The notes: a model not told the origin generated them from the letters alone. A DNA stretch of 64,000 nucleotides from Seonamhaeicola sp. ML3 (GCF_023273855.1 NZ_CP096884.1:930001-994000), one strand, 5' to 3'; shown: positions 8,716 through 17,707, counted from the first letter of the stretch. Translations and numbers: made by a program.

Positions 8716-8746
8716 CAAAAATAATCATTTTATTCATGTAACGAAA
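8716..8746 (-). promoter_or_regulatory. Bacteroidota-type promoter for the long coxIII gene
   Basis: On the minus strand TATTTTTG (8716-8723) matches the -7 consensus TAnnTTTG, and TTTC (8743-8746) sits 19 bases upstream in place of the -33 TTTG. It lies 30 bp before the coxIII start in a 148-bp non-coding gap (8687-8834) where I see nothing else. Confidence 0.5.
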
Positions 8747-8834
8747 CAGAACCTCTAAATTTTAAACTATGATAAAAATCAGTTTCAAAAAAATTAGAAA
8801 TACGCTAATTAATTTCGTTAAATTTTAAGAATCC

Positions 8835-9416
8835 TTAACGTACAAAATACAAGAACAAGAATAGGTAAACCCAGAGCACGTCTACAAAGTGCCAAAAAAT
8901 GGCCGACAACTCGAAACCTAGCATTTGCTCTGCTGTATACTTTTGTTTAAAATGATTATAAATTACCACCAATAAACTGATAATACCGGCTGCTACATGC
9001 ATAATATGCACCACTGCAATGAGGTAAATATAAGACATGGTTACATTACTGGTAGGTCCTGTAAAATTGTATCCTAAGTCTATTATTTGCTGAAAGCCCT
9101 TAAATTGAAACACTATAAAGAAAACACCTAAAGTTAAGGTTAACAACAACCATATGGTTGTTGCCGCCCTATTTCCTTGCTTTAAGGTTTTCTTTGCTGC
9201 AATAAAGGCAAAACTGCTAATAATGATAAGCACCGTGCTGGTAATAAAGGCATTTGGCAATTGAAAATCCTTTAACCAATCTGGCCTTGAGCTACTTACC
9301 AAAAAAGCACTGGTCCATCCCATAAAGGACATAATTAACGAAATGATACCGAACCAAAGCATCATTTTTTTTGCCCTAGCTTGCTTTTCTTGAGGTGTTC
9401 CTTGAGTTAAATCCAT
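8835..9416 (-). CDS. cytochrome c oxidase subunit III-like protein (short form)
   Basis: A 193-residue subunit III with five hydrophobic helices. The first conserved block is MMLWFGIISLIMSFMGWTSAF, followed by SRPDWLKDFQLP, and the C-terminus carries the signature FWHFVDVLWVYLFLFLYF. At this size it is the usual compact five-helix form. It starts 2 bp after the stop of the heme O synthase gene, so the two are translationally linked. A second subunit III gene follows; such pairs are usual in Bacteroidota oxidase clusters. Confidence 0.9.
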   Translation of the reverse strand: MDLTQGTPQEKQARAKKMMLWFGIISLIMSFMGWTSAFLVSSSRPDWLKDFQLPNAFITSTVLIIISSFAFIAAKKTLKQGNRAATTIWLLLTLTLGVFFIVFQFKGFQQIIDLGYNFTGPTSNVTMSYIYLIAVVHIMHVAAGIISLLVVIYNHFKQKYTAEQMLGFELSAIFWHFVDVLWVYLFLFLYFVR

Positions 9417-9418
9417 GG

Positions 9419-10405
9419 TTATCTTATAAATTTATCAACTACATATACTATTTGAACAAGTGTTATATAGAGCACACTGGCAAGCATTAATTGCCTGGCC
9501 GCTTTGGCGGTCATTTCCTTGAATAGCTTGACAGCATAACTTAACATTCCTAAACCTAGCGCAAAAACAGTAATAGCCGCTACAACAGATAATTGTAACT
9601 TACCCGTAAACCCAAAAACAGGAATAATAGATACAATAATCGTCCAAATGGTGTACATAATGGTTTGTACCGTTGTACCTTTATCTTGCTTACCTGTAGG
9701 AAGCATTTTAAACCCTGCTTTTTCGTAATCCTCAAATAAAAACCAGCCTATGGCCCAGAAATGCGGAAACTGCCAAAAGAACTGCAGCGCAAATAAAGTT
9801 CCGGGTTCTATCCCAAAGTCATCGGTTGCAGCTACCCAACCCAACATAAACGGTATTGCTCCTGGAATGGCACCCACAAATACTGCAATGGGCGTCATTG
9901 TTTTTAGTGGGGTATAGGCACAGGTATATAAAAATATAGATATGGCACCAAACATTGCTGTTTGTTTGTTTATGGTGTATAGAATTATAATGCCCAGTAT
10001 GGTGAAAATGGAAGAGATTACAAATGCCGAATTCACAGACATTCTACCCGACGGAATTGGCCTGTTTTTAGTACGCTTCATTAAAGCATCTAAATCCTTC
10101 TCTATAATTTGATTGAAGCCGTTGGAAGCACCCACCATAAAATACCCACCAAAAGCAAGTAATATGAGTGTTTGAATATCTATGGTTTCTACACCTAACA
10201 AATAACCAGCAAGCGAGGAGAAAACGACGCTCAATGACAAACGCATTTTTGTAATTTCCTTAAAATCTGAAATTACCGAAGGTGTTGCTACTGAAGATTT
10301 TGACCTACCCAATGCGATATCATGTTTTGCGAGTGCAAAGATACGCCATAATAGCTTTTTGGCAATGGGTTTGTAAAAATAAACCATCATGATTTTAAAA
10401 TCCAT
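9419..10405 (-). CDS. ctaB: heme O synthase (protoheme IX farnesyltransferase)
   Basis: An integral membrane UbiA-family prenyltransferase that attaches a farnesyl group to heme b to make heme O, the precursor of heme A for the aa3 oxidase. The diagnostic motif NGFNQIIEKDLDALMKRTKNR holds the Asp residues that bind diphosphate-Mg; PIPSGRM follows it. The second motif region YEKAGFKMLPTG is also present. About eight or nine helices are visible. I start at the ATG at 10403-10405 (328 residues); the TTG at 10415-10417 is unlikely, and ATGs at 10390 or 10387 are possible because the first 40 residues are poorly conserved in this family. It is the first gene of the oxidase run. Confidence 0.9.
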   Translation of the reverse strand: MDFKIMMVYFYKPIAKKLLWRIFALAKHDIALGRSKSSVATPSVISDFKEITKMRLSLSVVFSSLAGYLLGVETIDIQTLILLAFGGYFMVGASNGFNQIIEKDLDALMKRTKNRPIPSGRMSVNSAFVISSIFTILGIIILYTINKQTAMFGAISIFLYTCAYTPLKTMTPIAVFVGAIPGAIPFMLGWVAATDDFGIEPGTLFALQFFWQFPHFWAIGWFLFEDYEKAGFKMLPTGKQDKGTTVQTIMYTIWTIIVSIIPVFGFTGKLQLSVVAAITVFALGLGMLSYAVKLFKEMTAKAARQLMLASVLYITLVQIVYVVDKFIR

Positions 10406-10440
10406 AGTTTTAAACAAAATGGTGAAATTCTTTTCAACTG

Positions 10441-10510
10441 CAGGTTGTTATTATTGCGAAGACAGGAATCCTAGAGCAAAACTAGATTCCGAAACAAGTG
10501 CGGTACTTTA
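10441..10510. repeat. dispersed intergenic repeat of the flavobacterial type
   Basis: The 242-bp gap 10406-10647 holds a stretch reading GCGAAGACAGGAATC, and AGATTCCGAAACAAGTGCGG downstream of it, with an imperfect inverted relation between GGAATC and GATTCC. I recall similar wording between genes in many flavobacterial genomes. A TAnnTTTG-like octamer (TAGTTTTG on the minus strand, 10477-10484) sits inside it, but it has no good -33 partner. Confidence 0.4.
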
Positions 10511-10585
10511 AAGATTAGGTAATTATATTGAAAAAAGTTTATAAGAACTATAGTATTACATGGCATTCTCCTTTAACTTGAAACT

Positions 10586-10613
10586 AAAAAAGCCACTTTA
10601 AAAAAGTGGCTTT
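10586..10613 (-). terminator. rho-independent terminator after the T9SS sorting-domain gene
   Basis: The inverted repeat 10589-10598 / 10604-10613 (AAAGCCACTT ... AAGTGGCTTT) forms a 10-bp stem with a short A-rich loop and runs into T residues on the minus strand. It is 34 bp beyond the stop of the gene at 10648-11883. Confidence 0.8.
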
Positions 10614-10647
10614 ACAAAAAGAAATAATCTTTACCTTAAATCTATTT

Positions 10648-11883
10648 TTACTCAATTACTATTTGATGGGTTTCCTCTTCACCATTGGCATTAATTTTAA
10701 GAATATATGTGCCCTTCTTGAGCTTTGATACATCAATAAGAGTTTCATCATCCATTTGCCCAGATATCACCAAGTTACCGCTAAAGTCAAAAAGCCTGTA
10801 AGTGTTTACACTTCGAGAACTTGTGACCATAGCACTTCTGTTCATTGCAGAAAACTCAAAAGGGCTACTTGCAAAATCTTTTGAAGTTTGCGTATTCATG
10901 ATGGTTAATGTACTTGATGTTGGATTAGGATAAGCCCTAAACATACCTGGATTACTGCAATCTTGATATGATACAAAATAATGAAACCATGGTGACCAAC
11001 CACAGGAATTTTTAAACCTGATTTCAAATTGGTAGGTTCCGGGGATTAGATTGGGCATAACACCTTCTATGGGATTATTATTAGAAGTTTTTAATGAAGA
11101 AATATAGGTATAAGTTGAACTGCCCCATAACTTAATTTTATACTCATAATTTATGGTACCGTTGGCACCATTTAAACTAAACCTATACCTATTATCGTTA
11201 TGATAAGAGCAAAGATAACCCATAGCCCCTGTGTTAAGGTTATAAAACTCTATAAAACTGGCTAATTGCGGTGCCCCTACCCAAATTTCCTTTTCTATGG
11301 TTTCACTAAAACTACATCGATTACTGGATAAAGTACCTTGTAAAATTAATTTTCCGGTGGAATTTAAGTTATTTGTTGTTAAACTTACCGTTTGAGTATT
11401 GTTCCCATTGAGACTCGCTAAATGACCTCCAGATAAAATTTGCCAAAAATAGCTTTCTGCTCCAGCCGTTAAACTATAATTATTAGTAACACCATTACAC
11501 AAAAAACTATTCCCTGACATATTTATACTAGCTCCACAAGCAAAAGCACAGGACTCTGATACAGGTGTATCGGTAAGCTCAGACATTAACCAATTACTGT
11601 TGTTTAATGTAAATTGGATATGCTGTTCACTTGTTAATTCATTGGTGTAGAAATTATCAAAGGGTATATGCTTGGGAGCTCTAGGTGGACGAGTAGGCGA
11701 ATAGGTCTTAGCTAAATCTGTTGTATTAATTACTTCCTGTCCTTCACCAATATCTAAACTACTAAAAGTAGGTATAAAATTAAATGAGGTTTCTAAAAAG
11801 GCATCTTCTATAGCCTGTGGCAATTGTACACCTAAGGCTTGAATATCATAAATGCCACCACCTGCATTGTCCAATGGCAACAT
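10648..11883 (-). CDS. C-terminal part of a split T9SS cargo hydrolase (T9SS type A sorting domain)
   Basis: A 411-residue frame with no signal peptide. The middle part has Cys-containing, PKD-like beta-sandwich wording (SLTAGAESYFWQILSGG). The C-terminus is a clear type A T9SS sorting domain: YPNPTSSTLTI, LFDFSGNLV, DVSKLKKGTYILKI and final HQIVIE. A protein exported by T9SS needs a Sec leader, which is missing here but is present on the gene just upstream (11944-13782). The two are in the same frame: the upstream stop TAA (11944-11946) is followed by 20 sense codons and then this ATG. It is therefore almost certainly the 3' end of one original gene of about 1044 codons. Unless it is reached by readthrough, this piece would stay in the cytoplasm. 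Confidence 0.8.
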   Translation of the reverse strand: MLPLDNAGGGIYDIQALGVQLPQAIEDAFLETSFNFIPTFSSLDIGEGQEVINTTDLAKTYSPTRPPRAPKHIPFDNFYTNELTSEQHIQFTLNNSNWLMSELTDTPVSESCAFACGASINMSGNSFLCNGVTNNYSLTAGAESYFWQILSGGHLASLNGNNTQTVSLTTNNLNSTGKLILQGTLSSNRCSFSETIEKEIWVGAPQLASFIEFYNLNTGAMGYLCSYHNDNRYRFSLNGANGTINYEYKIKLWGSSTYTYISSLKTSNNNPIEGVMPNLIPGTYQFEIRFKNSCGWSPWFHYFVSYQDCSNPGMFRAYPNPTSSTLTIMNTQTSKDFASSPFEFSAMNRSAMVTSSRSVNTYRLFDFSGNLVISGQMDDETLIDVSKLKKGTYILKINANGEEETHQIVIE

Positions 11884-11943
11884 ATTTGATGAAGAGTATA
11901 CGCTCTTTTCATCTATCAGAGGTTCATGAATGATAATGAAAAA

Positions 11944-13782
11944 TTAAACCTCCTTTCTAATAAATATTTTCCCTTTGTATATCTCTTTTGATTGTTGGTT
12001 GGGTAAACCTTTCAAGTTAAATTGCAGGTGAATATCTGAATCTGTTGTCAAAACGGATGAAACAAGCTTTAATGGATTTATTGAAAATGCATTCAAAACT
12101 GTCAAAATGAAAGCTAATCCTGATTGAAAACCAACCGTATCATTAATATCTAGAAGTGTGGCGTTGTCGGCAAAACCTAATGGCGTACCACATTCTGAGC
12201 CATTGGCAATAGCAATGTTACGTATGCCATTTTGTTGAGGGTAACCCATATTACTGTATTCCGTAGCAAAGCTACTGTGCAATGTATTGGTGTCTATAGC
12301 AACATTCCCACCTGTGCCTTGTAATTGGTAAATCAACATTTGTTGGGCGGCAGGCGTTTGTAACAGTTCTAAGGCATTTTCAAGCTCTCGCACAAATTTT
12401 TTTATATCTACAACATCAACATCAAAAAGGCTAAGAAAGACCGGTATGTTTATGGTTTCCCCAACCAAATGCCTTACCATAGCTTGATACGCCAAAGGCA
12501 CATTAGCTCCTTGATGCGGGGCATCATGGCTTATGTATAGCTTTGTGTCATGCGTTTCACTATTAAGTTCCATGTCGCGCAAGGCATAGCGGGCTATTAA
12601 GCCGCCCATACTCATGCCCAATACCACGTTTTGCTCCGTACTGCTTCCCTTTAAACCGTTAACCCAATCAATAACGGCTTCTACTACATAGGCATTACGT
12701 TGAATATAATCTGTACCGTTTACAAAGTCTATAAATACCAAATCGTAGTCTTCGGCTTCTATAGCATCATTCAAAGTATATAAAACTGCTGGATCTGGGT
12801 CTAAATCAACCTCTAATCCTCCTGGATCATCTCTATCAATTAGACTGCGATAATCAAACCTGCTATCTGGGTCAAAACCTTCCACCACGATTAGGGGCTT
12901 GGTGAGTTGCATATGCCCTGGTGCCAATTCAACGGTAACCAAAGCCGTACCTGCTATACCTTGCCATGTATTACCTGTTATAGGCTGTCTATTAAAAATA
13001 ACATCAGTACCAGTACCATTGAAACGTGCAAAAAGCCCACCCTGAGGAGCTATATAATCCACCCAAATTTTAGAATGACTGTATAACGTTGGCCCACCAC
13101 TATATACAAACTTTACCTTAAGTTCCTTTTCGCCTCCAGAGGTATAGCTTATGGTTTTAACTGCATTAATGGCAACGGTTTGGTAGCCCTGTCCGTTATC
13201 AAAATCTATTTGCAATTGGCTTAAGGTCAATCCAGAATTGGTGTATACCAAACTACTCGGCAGTTTGAAGGTAAATGTATCGCCCTGCAACTCATTTTTT
13301 AAGGGTGCTACACCAAAAATGGTCTTGGTGTCGTAGGGGTTTCTGCCAGATACATCATAGATGCGGTCATTGCTTACCGTAACATCCCCATTGCTTACCG
13401 CATTGGTTTTATATTGTTGGTAATTGTAATATTGTGCTGCCAGTAGCACATCTTCGGTACTATTGGCCTGTTGGGTTTTTAGGTTATCAAACACCACATC
13501 TGGCGCGGTCATATTTTGGGCCACTGTACCCACGCGCATGGTGTAAAGCGAACTGTAAAGGGATTGCCACTGGCTTTTATCCACTAGATTATTGGAACTT
13601 ATAACGCCATTATAGGCTTCTGTCTCATTAAAACGAATGCCAAATTCCTTTAAGTAACCAGTGGTTACCTTGGTTTTATCAATGTTCCCAAAGATGTGTT
13701 GCATACGGTTGTAGTAGTTGTTTTGTGCATTGCCGTAAAAAAAGGCAATACAGAGCAGTGTAAAAACGAGTCGTTTTTTCAT
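11944..13782 (-). CDS. secreted alpha/beta hydrolase (lipase/esterase-like), N-terminal part of a split T9SS cargo
   Basis: A 612-residue protein with a Sec signal peptide (MKKRLVFTLLCIAFFYGNAQ). The first half is beta-rich and unrecognised. The second half is an alpha/beta hydrolase: the nucleophile elbow is GMSMG (VVLGMSMGGLIARYAL, Ser at about residue 392), preceded by VVEGFDPDSRFD and YDLVFIDFVNGTDY, and followed by SHDAPHQGANVPLA. This arrangement resembles lipases and PGAP1-like enzymes acting on esters, but the substrate cannot be read. The stop TAA at 11944-11946 removes the T9SS sorting domain, which continues in the same frame from 11943 on. The truncated product would be exported to the periplasm and probably retained there. 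Confidence 0.8.
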   Translation of the reverse strand: MKKRLVFTLLCIAFFYGNAQNNYYNRMQHIFGNIDKTKVTTGYLKEFGIRFNETEAYNGVISSNNLVDKSQWQSLYSSLYTMRVGTVAQNMTAPDVVFDNLKTQQANSTEDVLLAAQYYNYQQYKTNAVSNGDVTVSNDRIYDVSGRNPYDTKTIFGVAPLKNELQGDTFTFKLPSSLVYTNSGLTLSQLQIDFDNGQGYQTVAINAVKTISYTSGGEKELKVKFVYSGGPTLYSHSKIWVDYIAPQGGLFARFNGTGTDVIFNRQPITGNTWQGIAGTALVTVELAPGHMQLTKPLIVVEGFDPDSRFDYRSLIDRDDPGGLEVDLDPDPAVLYTLNDAIEAEDYDLVFIDFVNGTDYIQRNAYVVEAVIDWVNGLKGSSTEQNVVLGMSMGGLIARYALRDMELNSETHDTKLYISHDAPHQGANVPLAYQAMVRHLVGETINIPVFLSLFDVDVVDIKKFVRELENALELLQTPAAQQMLIYQLQGTGGNVAIDTNTLHSSFATEYSNMGYPQQNGIRNIAIANGSECGTPLGFADNATLLDINDTVGFQSGLAFILTVLNAFSINPLKLVSSVLTTDSDIHLQFNLKGLPNQQSKEIYKGKIFIRKEV

Positions 13783-13816
13783 GATTAAAAATGGATTAAA
13801 AGGTTTAAGAATTATC

Positions 13817-14335
13817 TTAGGGAGTATATTTTACATCGAAACGTCCGTTTGTTATTTTTATATCTTCACAATCATTTGTAACAGTTGAAAATTCAAATGT
13901 TCCTGACAATATTAAGTTCTGACTATCTACATTAGAGAAGGTAATTGAACCCTCATATGCATCCTCAATATCATATTTACATTTATCTAAAACATTGAAG
14001 TTAGTATATTTAGAGAGTTTTACTAAACTGTAAGAAATATTTTCTTCTAAAGGTCCACCAACAAACAATGCAATATCAACATCTATGTCATCATTTGTTA
14101 CTCCCCCCCCTAATTGCAATTGGTTTTGTTGGTATATTGCGGTTATTTTCCTTGTGGTAGAAACCACAACAGCTTCACCATTTACCAAATACCCAAACGT
14201 ATTCTCGCCGGTCTTTGTAGCCAGTGGCAGTTGGTCTATAGGGTCGGTAGAGTTATCATCATCTTTGTTGCAACATGCAGTACTCAGCACAAATAGGCTT
14301 AGAAGTAGGACTGTAAGTAGGTTTAATTTTTTCAT
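13817..14335 (-). CDS. hypothetical exported lipoprotein containing a G8 tract in its gene
   Basis: A 172-residue lipoprotein counted from the ATG at 14333-14335; the TTG seven codons upstream is rejected because the ATG gives a compact signal peptide. The lipobox is LSTAC followed by CNKDDDN, an acidic stretch typical of surface-exposed Bacteroidota lipoproteins. The mature part is beta-rich with the wording NTFGYLVNGEAV, which I associate with DUF6252-type flavobacterial lipoproteins; that match is tentative. A run of eight G (minus strand; C8 at 14103-14110) encodes Gly-Gly-Gly in the mature part. It sits 34 bp upstream of the split hydrolase gene, so they may be co-transcribed. Function unknown. 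Confidence 0.75.
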   Translation of the reverse strand: MKKLNLLTVLLLSLFVLSTACCNKDDDNSTDPIDQLPLATKTGENTFGYLVNGEAVVVSTTRKITAIYQQNQLQLGGGVTNDDIDVDIALFVGGPLEENISYSLVKLSKYTNFNVLDKCKYDIEDAYEGSITFSNVDSQNLILSGTFEFSTVTNDCEDIKITNGRFDVKYTP

Positions 14336-14561
14336 AGTTTTATTTTTTTGTTTCAACTTAAAAATACTGCTTTATTTGAGAGAAGTTTTAGGCCTAAATA
14401 CGCTGCTGAAAGATTTGCATATTTATTTCTTTAAAACAGTATTTTTCCTTTTAACAATGTAGTAAAAATATGTCAGAAAAAACTTTTAACTTATGACAAA
14501 TGTTAGTTCTTTCTTTTTACTTTAAAAATTTATACACCTTAAAGTTTCAGGTAATTTATTA

Positions 14562-14590
14562 GAGATTCTTCGCTCTGCTCTGAATGACAT
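14562..14590. repeat. dispersed intergenic repeat fragment
   Basis: The words GATTCTTCGCTCTGCTCTGAATGACA recall the repeat at 44271-44303 (ACGCTCGTACCTCGCTCAGAATGACG): both end in CTC(A/T)GAATGAC. It lies in the 254-bp gap 14336-14589, which is otherwise AT-rich and without a gene that I can see. Confidence 0.45.
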
Positions 14591-16689
14591 TAGTTGTCGA
14601 AATACCAATTAAACAAATCGGTTCTTAAACCAAAATTAAACCAAACGGTATTGTTGCTAAAGGTTGTAGAAGTGGTAGCGCTAGGGTCGAAATTCCTAAC
14701 CGTTATATCTGTAAACAACTTTAAATTAGACGCAGTATTTATAATATATCCGGCCTGTAAATTACCGTAAAAAGATGTAGCCTTTATGCCTTGCCCTACC
14801 TCCACACCGGTATCGAAAGGTCTGTCGGCTTCGTCGCGGTAAATATCGCCACCATAACTAAAGTTATCGGTGCCGTTATTAAAATCTAAACCTCGGTTTC
14901 CAAAAATAAATTTGGCATCGGCAAACCAGCGGTTTAAACGATATCGACCTATTAAAATCAGTTCACTAAAATTCGCTCCCCAAAGATGCGCTAAAGACTG
15001 GTTGTTATGCGCATAATTGAGCACTATAGTGTTGTGCGAATAGGTATAAGGTCGAATTCTGTTATACTCCAACTGCAAAAACAGATTATCTACCTTAAAG
15101 GCATTGTAATATTTCACCCCTACTTGATAACCGTATTTATTCTTCCAACTTTTTTCACCGCCTTTTATATCGCTTAACGAAAACTCATCTAAGATAAACT
15201 GAGCATAGGCGTTTATGTTATCTGTAAACTTATACTTGGCAGCAGCCCCTAAAAGCGCGTTACCTGCCCCTTGACCTGTTTCGAATTCTATGGCCCTGTA
15301 AAATATAACCGGATTAAGGTAATTTACATCAAAACCGCGGTCGTTACTGTTGGTCCAAAGTACAGACTCAAACAAACCTAAATTAAAGCGTTTAGATACA
15401 TTCCAACTTAGGTAATGGTTGGCAACGTACTTGGTTAAAAAAGCTTTGTCTTCGACCACCTCATCGCGTACGTCTTTCATCCACATAAACGTGTTGGTGT
15501 ATTTTAGTTTCCAAAACTTTGTGTTTAACTTTAAAAATGGGTGCGGACTCGTAACATCGCTTAGCAATAAAGAACGGTATCCATCTCCAATAAAGTTTTT
15601 ACCGTGCCCGAACTGAATATTTAAAAAATCTACAGGTGAATACGACAGATAGGCTTCGGCCACAGGATAATCGTAAGAGTCTGTTTTAAAGCGCTTGGCA
15701 ATGCCCCGACCGGGAATTATGGCTGGATCTGGCCCAAAAGCCTTTAAGGTTTCAGCATACCTATTTACGTAATCGGCAAAACGCCCCTGACTTTCGAACA
15801 CAGCCGAATAAAAATTAAATCTTTTACCCAAACCGCCCTGTACTACAAATCCTCTGGTATTGTTATAGGTTGAATTAAAATCGGCGTCGGTATCTTTACC
15901 CACTTGTAAATCGAAAACCGGGTCTATAACAAACCAATAATCCTTTCCTTGAATTTGCACCAAATGTTCGTTCCATAGCTTTTTGCCAACCCAAGTTTCG
16001 GTGTCTTTTTGGAGCTTTTTATGTTCGGCTTCAAAATCATAATACTGTGAAACTTCACTATACAAAAATGGTTTTGATGCCGTATGGTTGTTAGTTCCAA
16101 GAAGATTCATAGCTCTATCGAATCTGGCATAATCGCTATGAATAAACTGTATGTTTAGCGCACTGGAAAATCGATTATTAGTATACGGTTTAAGTGTTTT
16201 ATTGAGCTTATCATATTCTTGCTTGGCCGCCATTTCTAATTCAGAAAGTGGTTTTTCTGCCTTGGTATCTTGCAAAACAGCCTTTTCCTTTACCAAAGGA
16301 ATTCTTATGGGTATTGTGTATTGTTTAAATGTTTTTCTGCCATTGTAAGTTCCGGGCGTAATTTTAGGAAATGTTTCAAAAACCCTATGAACTTCTGCTT
16401 TGAGTTCTTTGTAAGCCGCATTTACATAAATGACCTTAAACGTTCCTGTGGTATCTACTTCAAACAGTACCGATACTTTCCCCTTATAATCGGCGTCCAC
16501 TATATTTTGAGGGACTTTAAAATTTTTAAAGATCAGCTCTGAAACGGTTTTATTAAAACAAAATTGAAGGGAATCTGTACTTACCGATTGGCAATCTGGA
16601 AATATAGGAGGTTTTTCGTTAAACGACGTTATCTGAGCGTATCCACTTAATTGAACTAAAAACAGTAATAGTACAAGATATCTCGCCAT
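14590..16689 (-). CDS. remB: gliding motility protein RemB (outer-membrane protein)
   Basis: A 699-residue protein with a Sec signal peptide (about residues 1-18), a TonB C-terminal-like module (about 28-135: FPDC at the start, a second Cys, KGKVSVLFEVDTTG, VFETFPKITPG, YTIPIRIPL) and a long C-terminal region of alternating aromatic strands (about 230-699), which ends in an aromatic residue pattern typical of an outer-membrane beta-barrel. In Flavobacterium johnsoniae remB lies four genes from sprA; the same order remB-tonB-VanZ-gcvH-sprA is seen here (with one extra tonB), which supports the call strongly. It is required for normal gliding there. The barrel part resembles Wzi-type capsule assembly proteins. 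Confidence 0.88.
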   Translation of the reverse strand: MARYLVLLLFLVQLSGYAQITSFNEKPPIFPDCQSVSTDSLQFCFNKTVSELIFKNFKVPQNIVDADYKGKVSVLFEVDTTGTFKVIYVNAAYKELKAEVHRVFETFPKITPGTYNGRKTFKQYTIPIRIPLVKEKAVLQDTKAEKPLSELEMAAKQEYDKLNKTLKPYTNNRFSSALNIQFIHSDYARFDRAMNLLGTNNHTASKPFLYSEVSQYYDFEAEHKKLQKDTETWVGKKLWNEHLVQIQGKDYWFVIDPVFDLQVGKDTDADFNSTYNNTRGFVVQGGLGKRFNFYSAVFESQGRFADYVNRYAETLKAFGPDPAIIPGRGIAKRFKTDSYDYPVAEAYLSYSPVDFLNIQFGHGKNFIGDGYRSLLLSDVTSPHPFLKLNTKFWKLKYTNTFMWMKDVRDEVVEDKAFLTKYVANHYLSWNVSKRFNLGLFESVLWTNSNDRGFDVNYLNPVIFYRAIEFETGQGAGNALLGAAAKYKFTDNINAYAQFILDEFSLSDIKGGEKSWKNKYGYQVGVKYYNAFKVDNLFLQLEYNRIRPYTYSHNTIVLNYAHNNQSLAHLWGANFSELILIGRYRLNRWFADAKFIFGNRGLDFNNGTDNFSYGGDIYRDEADRPFDTGVEVGQGIKATSFYGNLQAGYIINTASNLKLFTDITVRNFDPSATTSTTFSNNTVWFNFGLRTDLFNWYFDN

Positions 16690-16783
16690 GAAATAAAGGG
16701 CTTTTGTTTTACCACGGAAAGATAGTGTATTTTTTAGTAACCTTGTCTGGGTCTTTAAATCGTAATGCTAACTTGATATACCG

Positions 16784-16820
16784 AAAAAACCGCTACCAAC
16801 TAAGTTGATAACGGTTAAAT
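16784..16820 (-). terminator. rho-independent terminator after the first tonB-like gene
   Basis: On the minus strand an imperfect stem (AACCG-TTA-TCAAC paired with GTTGG-TAG-CGGTT, 16788-16815) is followed by TTTTTT (16784-16789). It is 20 bp after the stop of the tonB-like gene at 16841. Confidence 0.7.
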
Positions 16821-16840
16821 ATGCTTAAAATTATTTTTGC

Positions 16841-17626
16841 TTAATTCTGTACGTCAAACACAATGGGGAGCGTATATCTTACCTTTACAGGTTTATCGCG
16901 CTGCTTTCCGGGTTTCATCTTTGGTACTTTATTAATAACGCGTACTGCTTCGCTTTCTAGTTTTGGGTGTGGCGCTCTCGTTCTTATATCAATAACTTCA
17001 CCTTCTTTGTTGATTGTAAATTGAGTCGTAACAGTTTGTCTTCCAGACAAGCCCAACGCATCGCCCAACGATGTATTAAACTTACTCCTAATTAATTTAC
17101 TCAGTTTCTCCGACATGCATTTTTTCTTTGCATCATTGGTTTTCTTCTTTTCACATCCAGGATATACGGGCACTTCTTCAATAAAAAGAAAATCTACAAT
17201 GGGTTCATCTGTTGGTTCATCAACCAAGGTCATATCCTCTAGTGGTGGATTCTTATCGGCTATAGGGTCATCAGGAGTATCAAAAATCTCAGGTAAGATT
17301 TCAATGTCATCTGGGACTTCTATGGGGTTTGTAGCCTTCTTTACATCCTTTTGCTCAATGGTCTTTTCTGGCTCTGGTTCTTTTGGCTTGATTAAAGGTA
17401 TATCAATACTATAAGGATCTTCTACAGTGTACAAATCTGTAACCTCTTGAGGCGTTGTTTCAAAACGCATTTCTAACATCCCATAGGTTACCAAAAGGCA
17501 AACTATTAGCCCGACTTGAAAGTACAGGGTGGAGTTTTTTTGTAAATTTGTGTCGTGCTTGTGTGATTTTTTCACAGCTGGGTCATTTTGCCGAATGCCG
17601 CTGTGAGAGTCTTTACGATTTCTCAT
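16841..17626 (-). CDS. energy transducer TonB-like protein (copy 1)
   Basis: A 261-residue inner-membrane anchored protein that would couple proton-motive force to outer-membrane receptors. The N-terminal cytoplasmic tail is Lys/His-rich. One transmembrane helix is at about residues 36-50, followed by a Pro/Glu/Lys-rich periplasmic spacer (about 60-145). The TonB C-terminal domain runs from about 155 to the end. It begins with VPVYPGC and a second Cys in KKKCMSEKLS, and carries SGRQTVTTQFTINKEGEV and PKMKPGKQR. It is closely similar in its last 110 residues to the next gene (17809-18528), so they are tandem paralogues. Its promoter is not evident; a small hairpin (17646-17663) lies in its leader. 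Confidence 0.88.
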   Translation of the reverse strand: MRNRKDSHSGIRQNDPAVKKSHKHDTNLQKNSTLYFQVGLIVCLLVTYGMLEMRFETTPQEVTDLYTVEDPYSIDIPLIKPKEPEPEKTIEQKDVKKATNPIEVPDDIEILPEIFDTPDDPIADKNPPLEDMTLVDEPTDEPIVDFLFIEEVPVYPGCEKKKTNDAKKKCMSEKLSKLIRSKFNTSLGDALGLSGRQTVTTQFTINKEGEVIDIRTRAPHPKLESEAVRVINKVPKMKPGKQRDKPVKVRYTLPIVFDVQN

Positions 17627-17645
17627 AATAAATTATAGTTTAAAT

Positions 17646-17663
17646 GCCTGCTTTTTAGCAGGC
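17646..17663 (-). other. short leader hairpin before tonB-like copy 1
   Basis: GCCTGCT (17646-17652) and AGCAGGC (17657-17663) form a 7-bp stem with a TTTT loop about 20 bp before the start codon. It is not followed by a T-run on the minus strand, so it is not a simple terminator. Confidence 0.5.
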
Positions 17664-17707
17664 TGGTTAATATTATGTTAAAATCGCAATAAGCATACCA
17701 AAAAAGA

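Noticed and set aside
11944-11946. Programmed readthrough or recoding at the TAA stop in the split hydrolase.
   Set aside because: No recoding signal such as a selenocysteine element or pseudoknot is visible, and the stop is TAA, which is not easily read through; a mutation or sequencing error is the simpler reading.
14085-14462. A 125-codon open frame on the + strand with several Cys and Phe residues.
   Set aside because: It is antisense to the lipoprotein gene, has no signal peptide or motif, and its wording follows from the reverse strand of a real gene.
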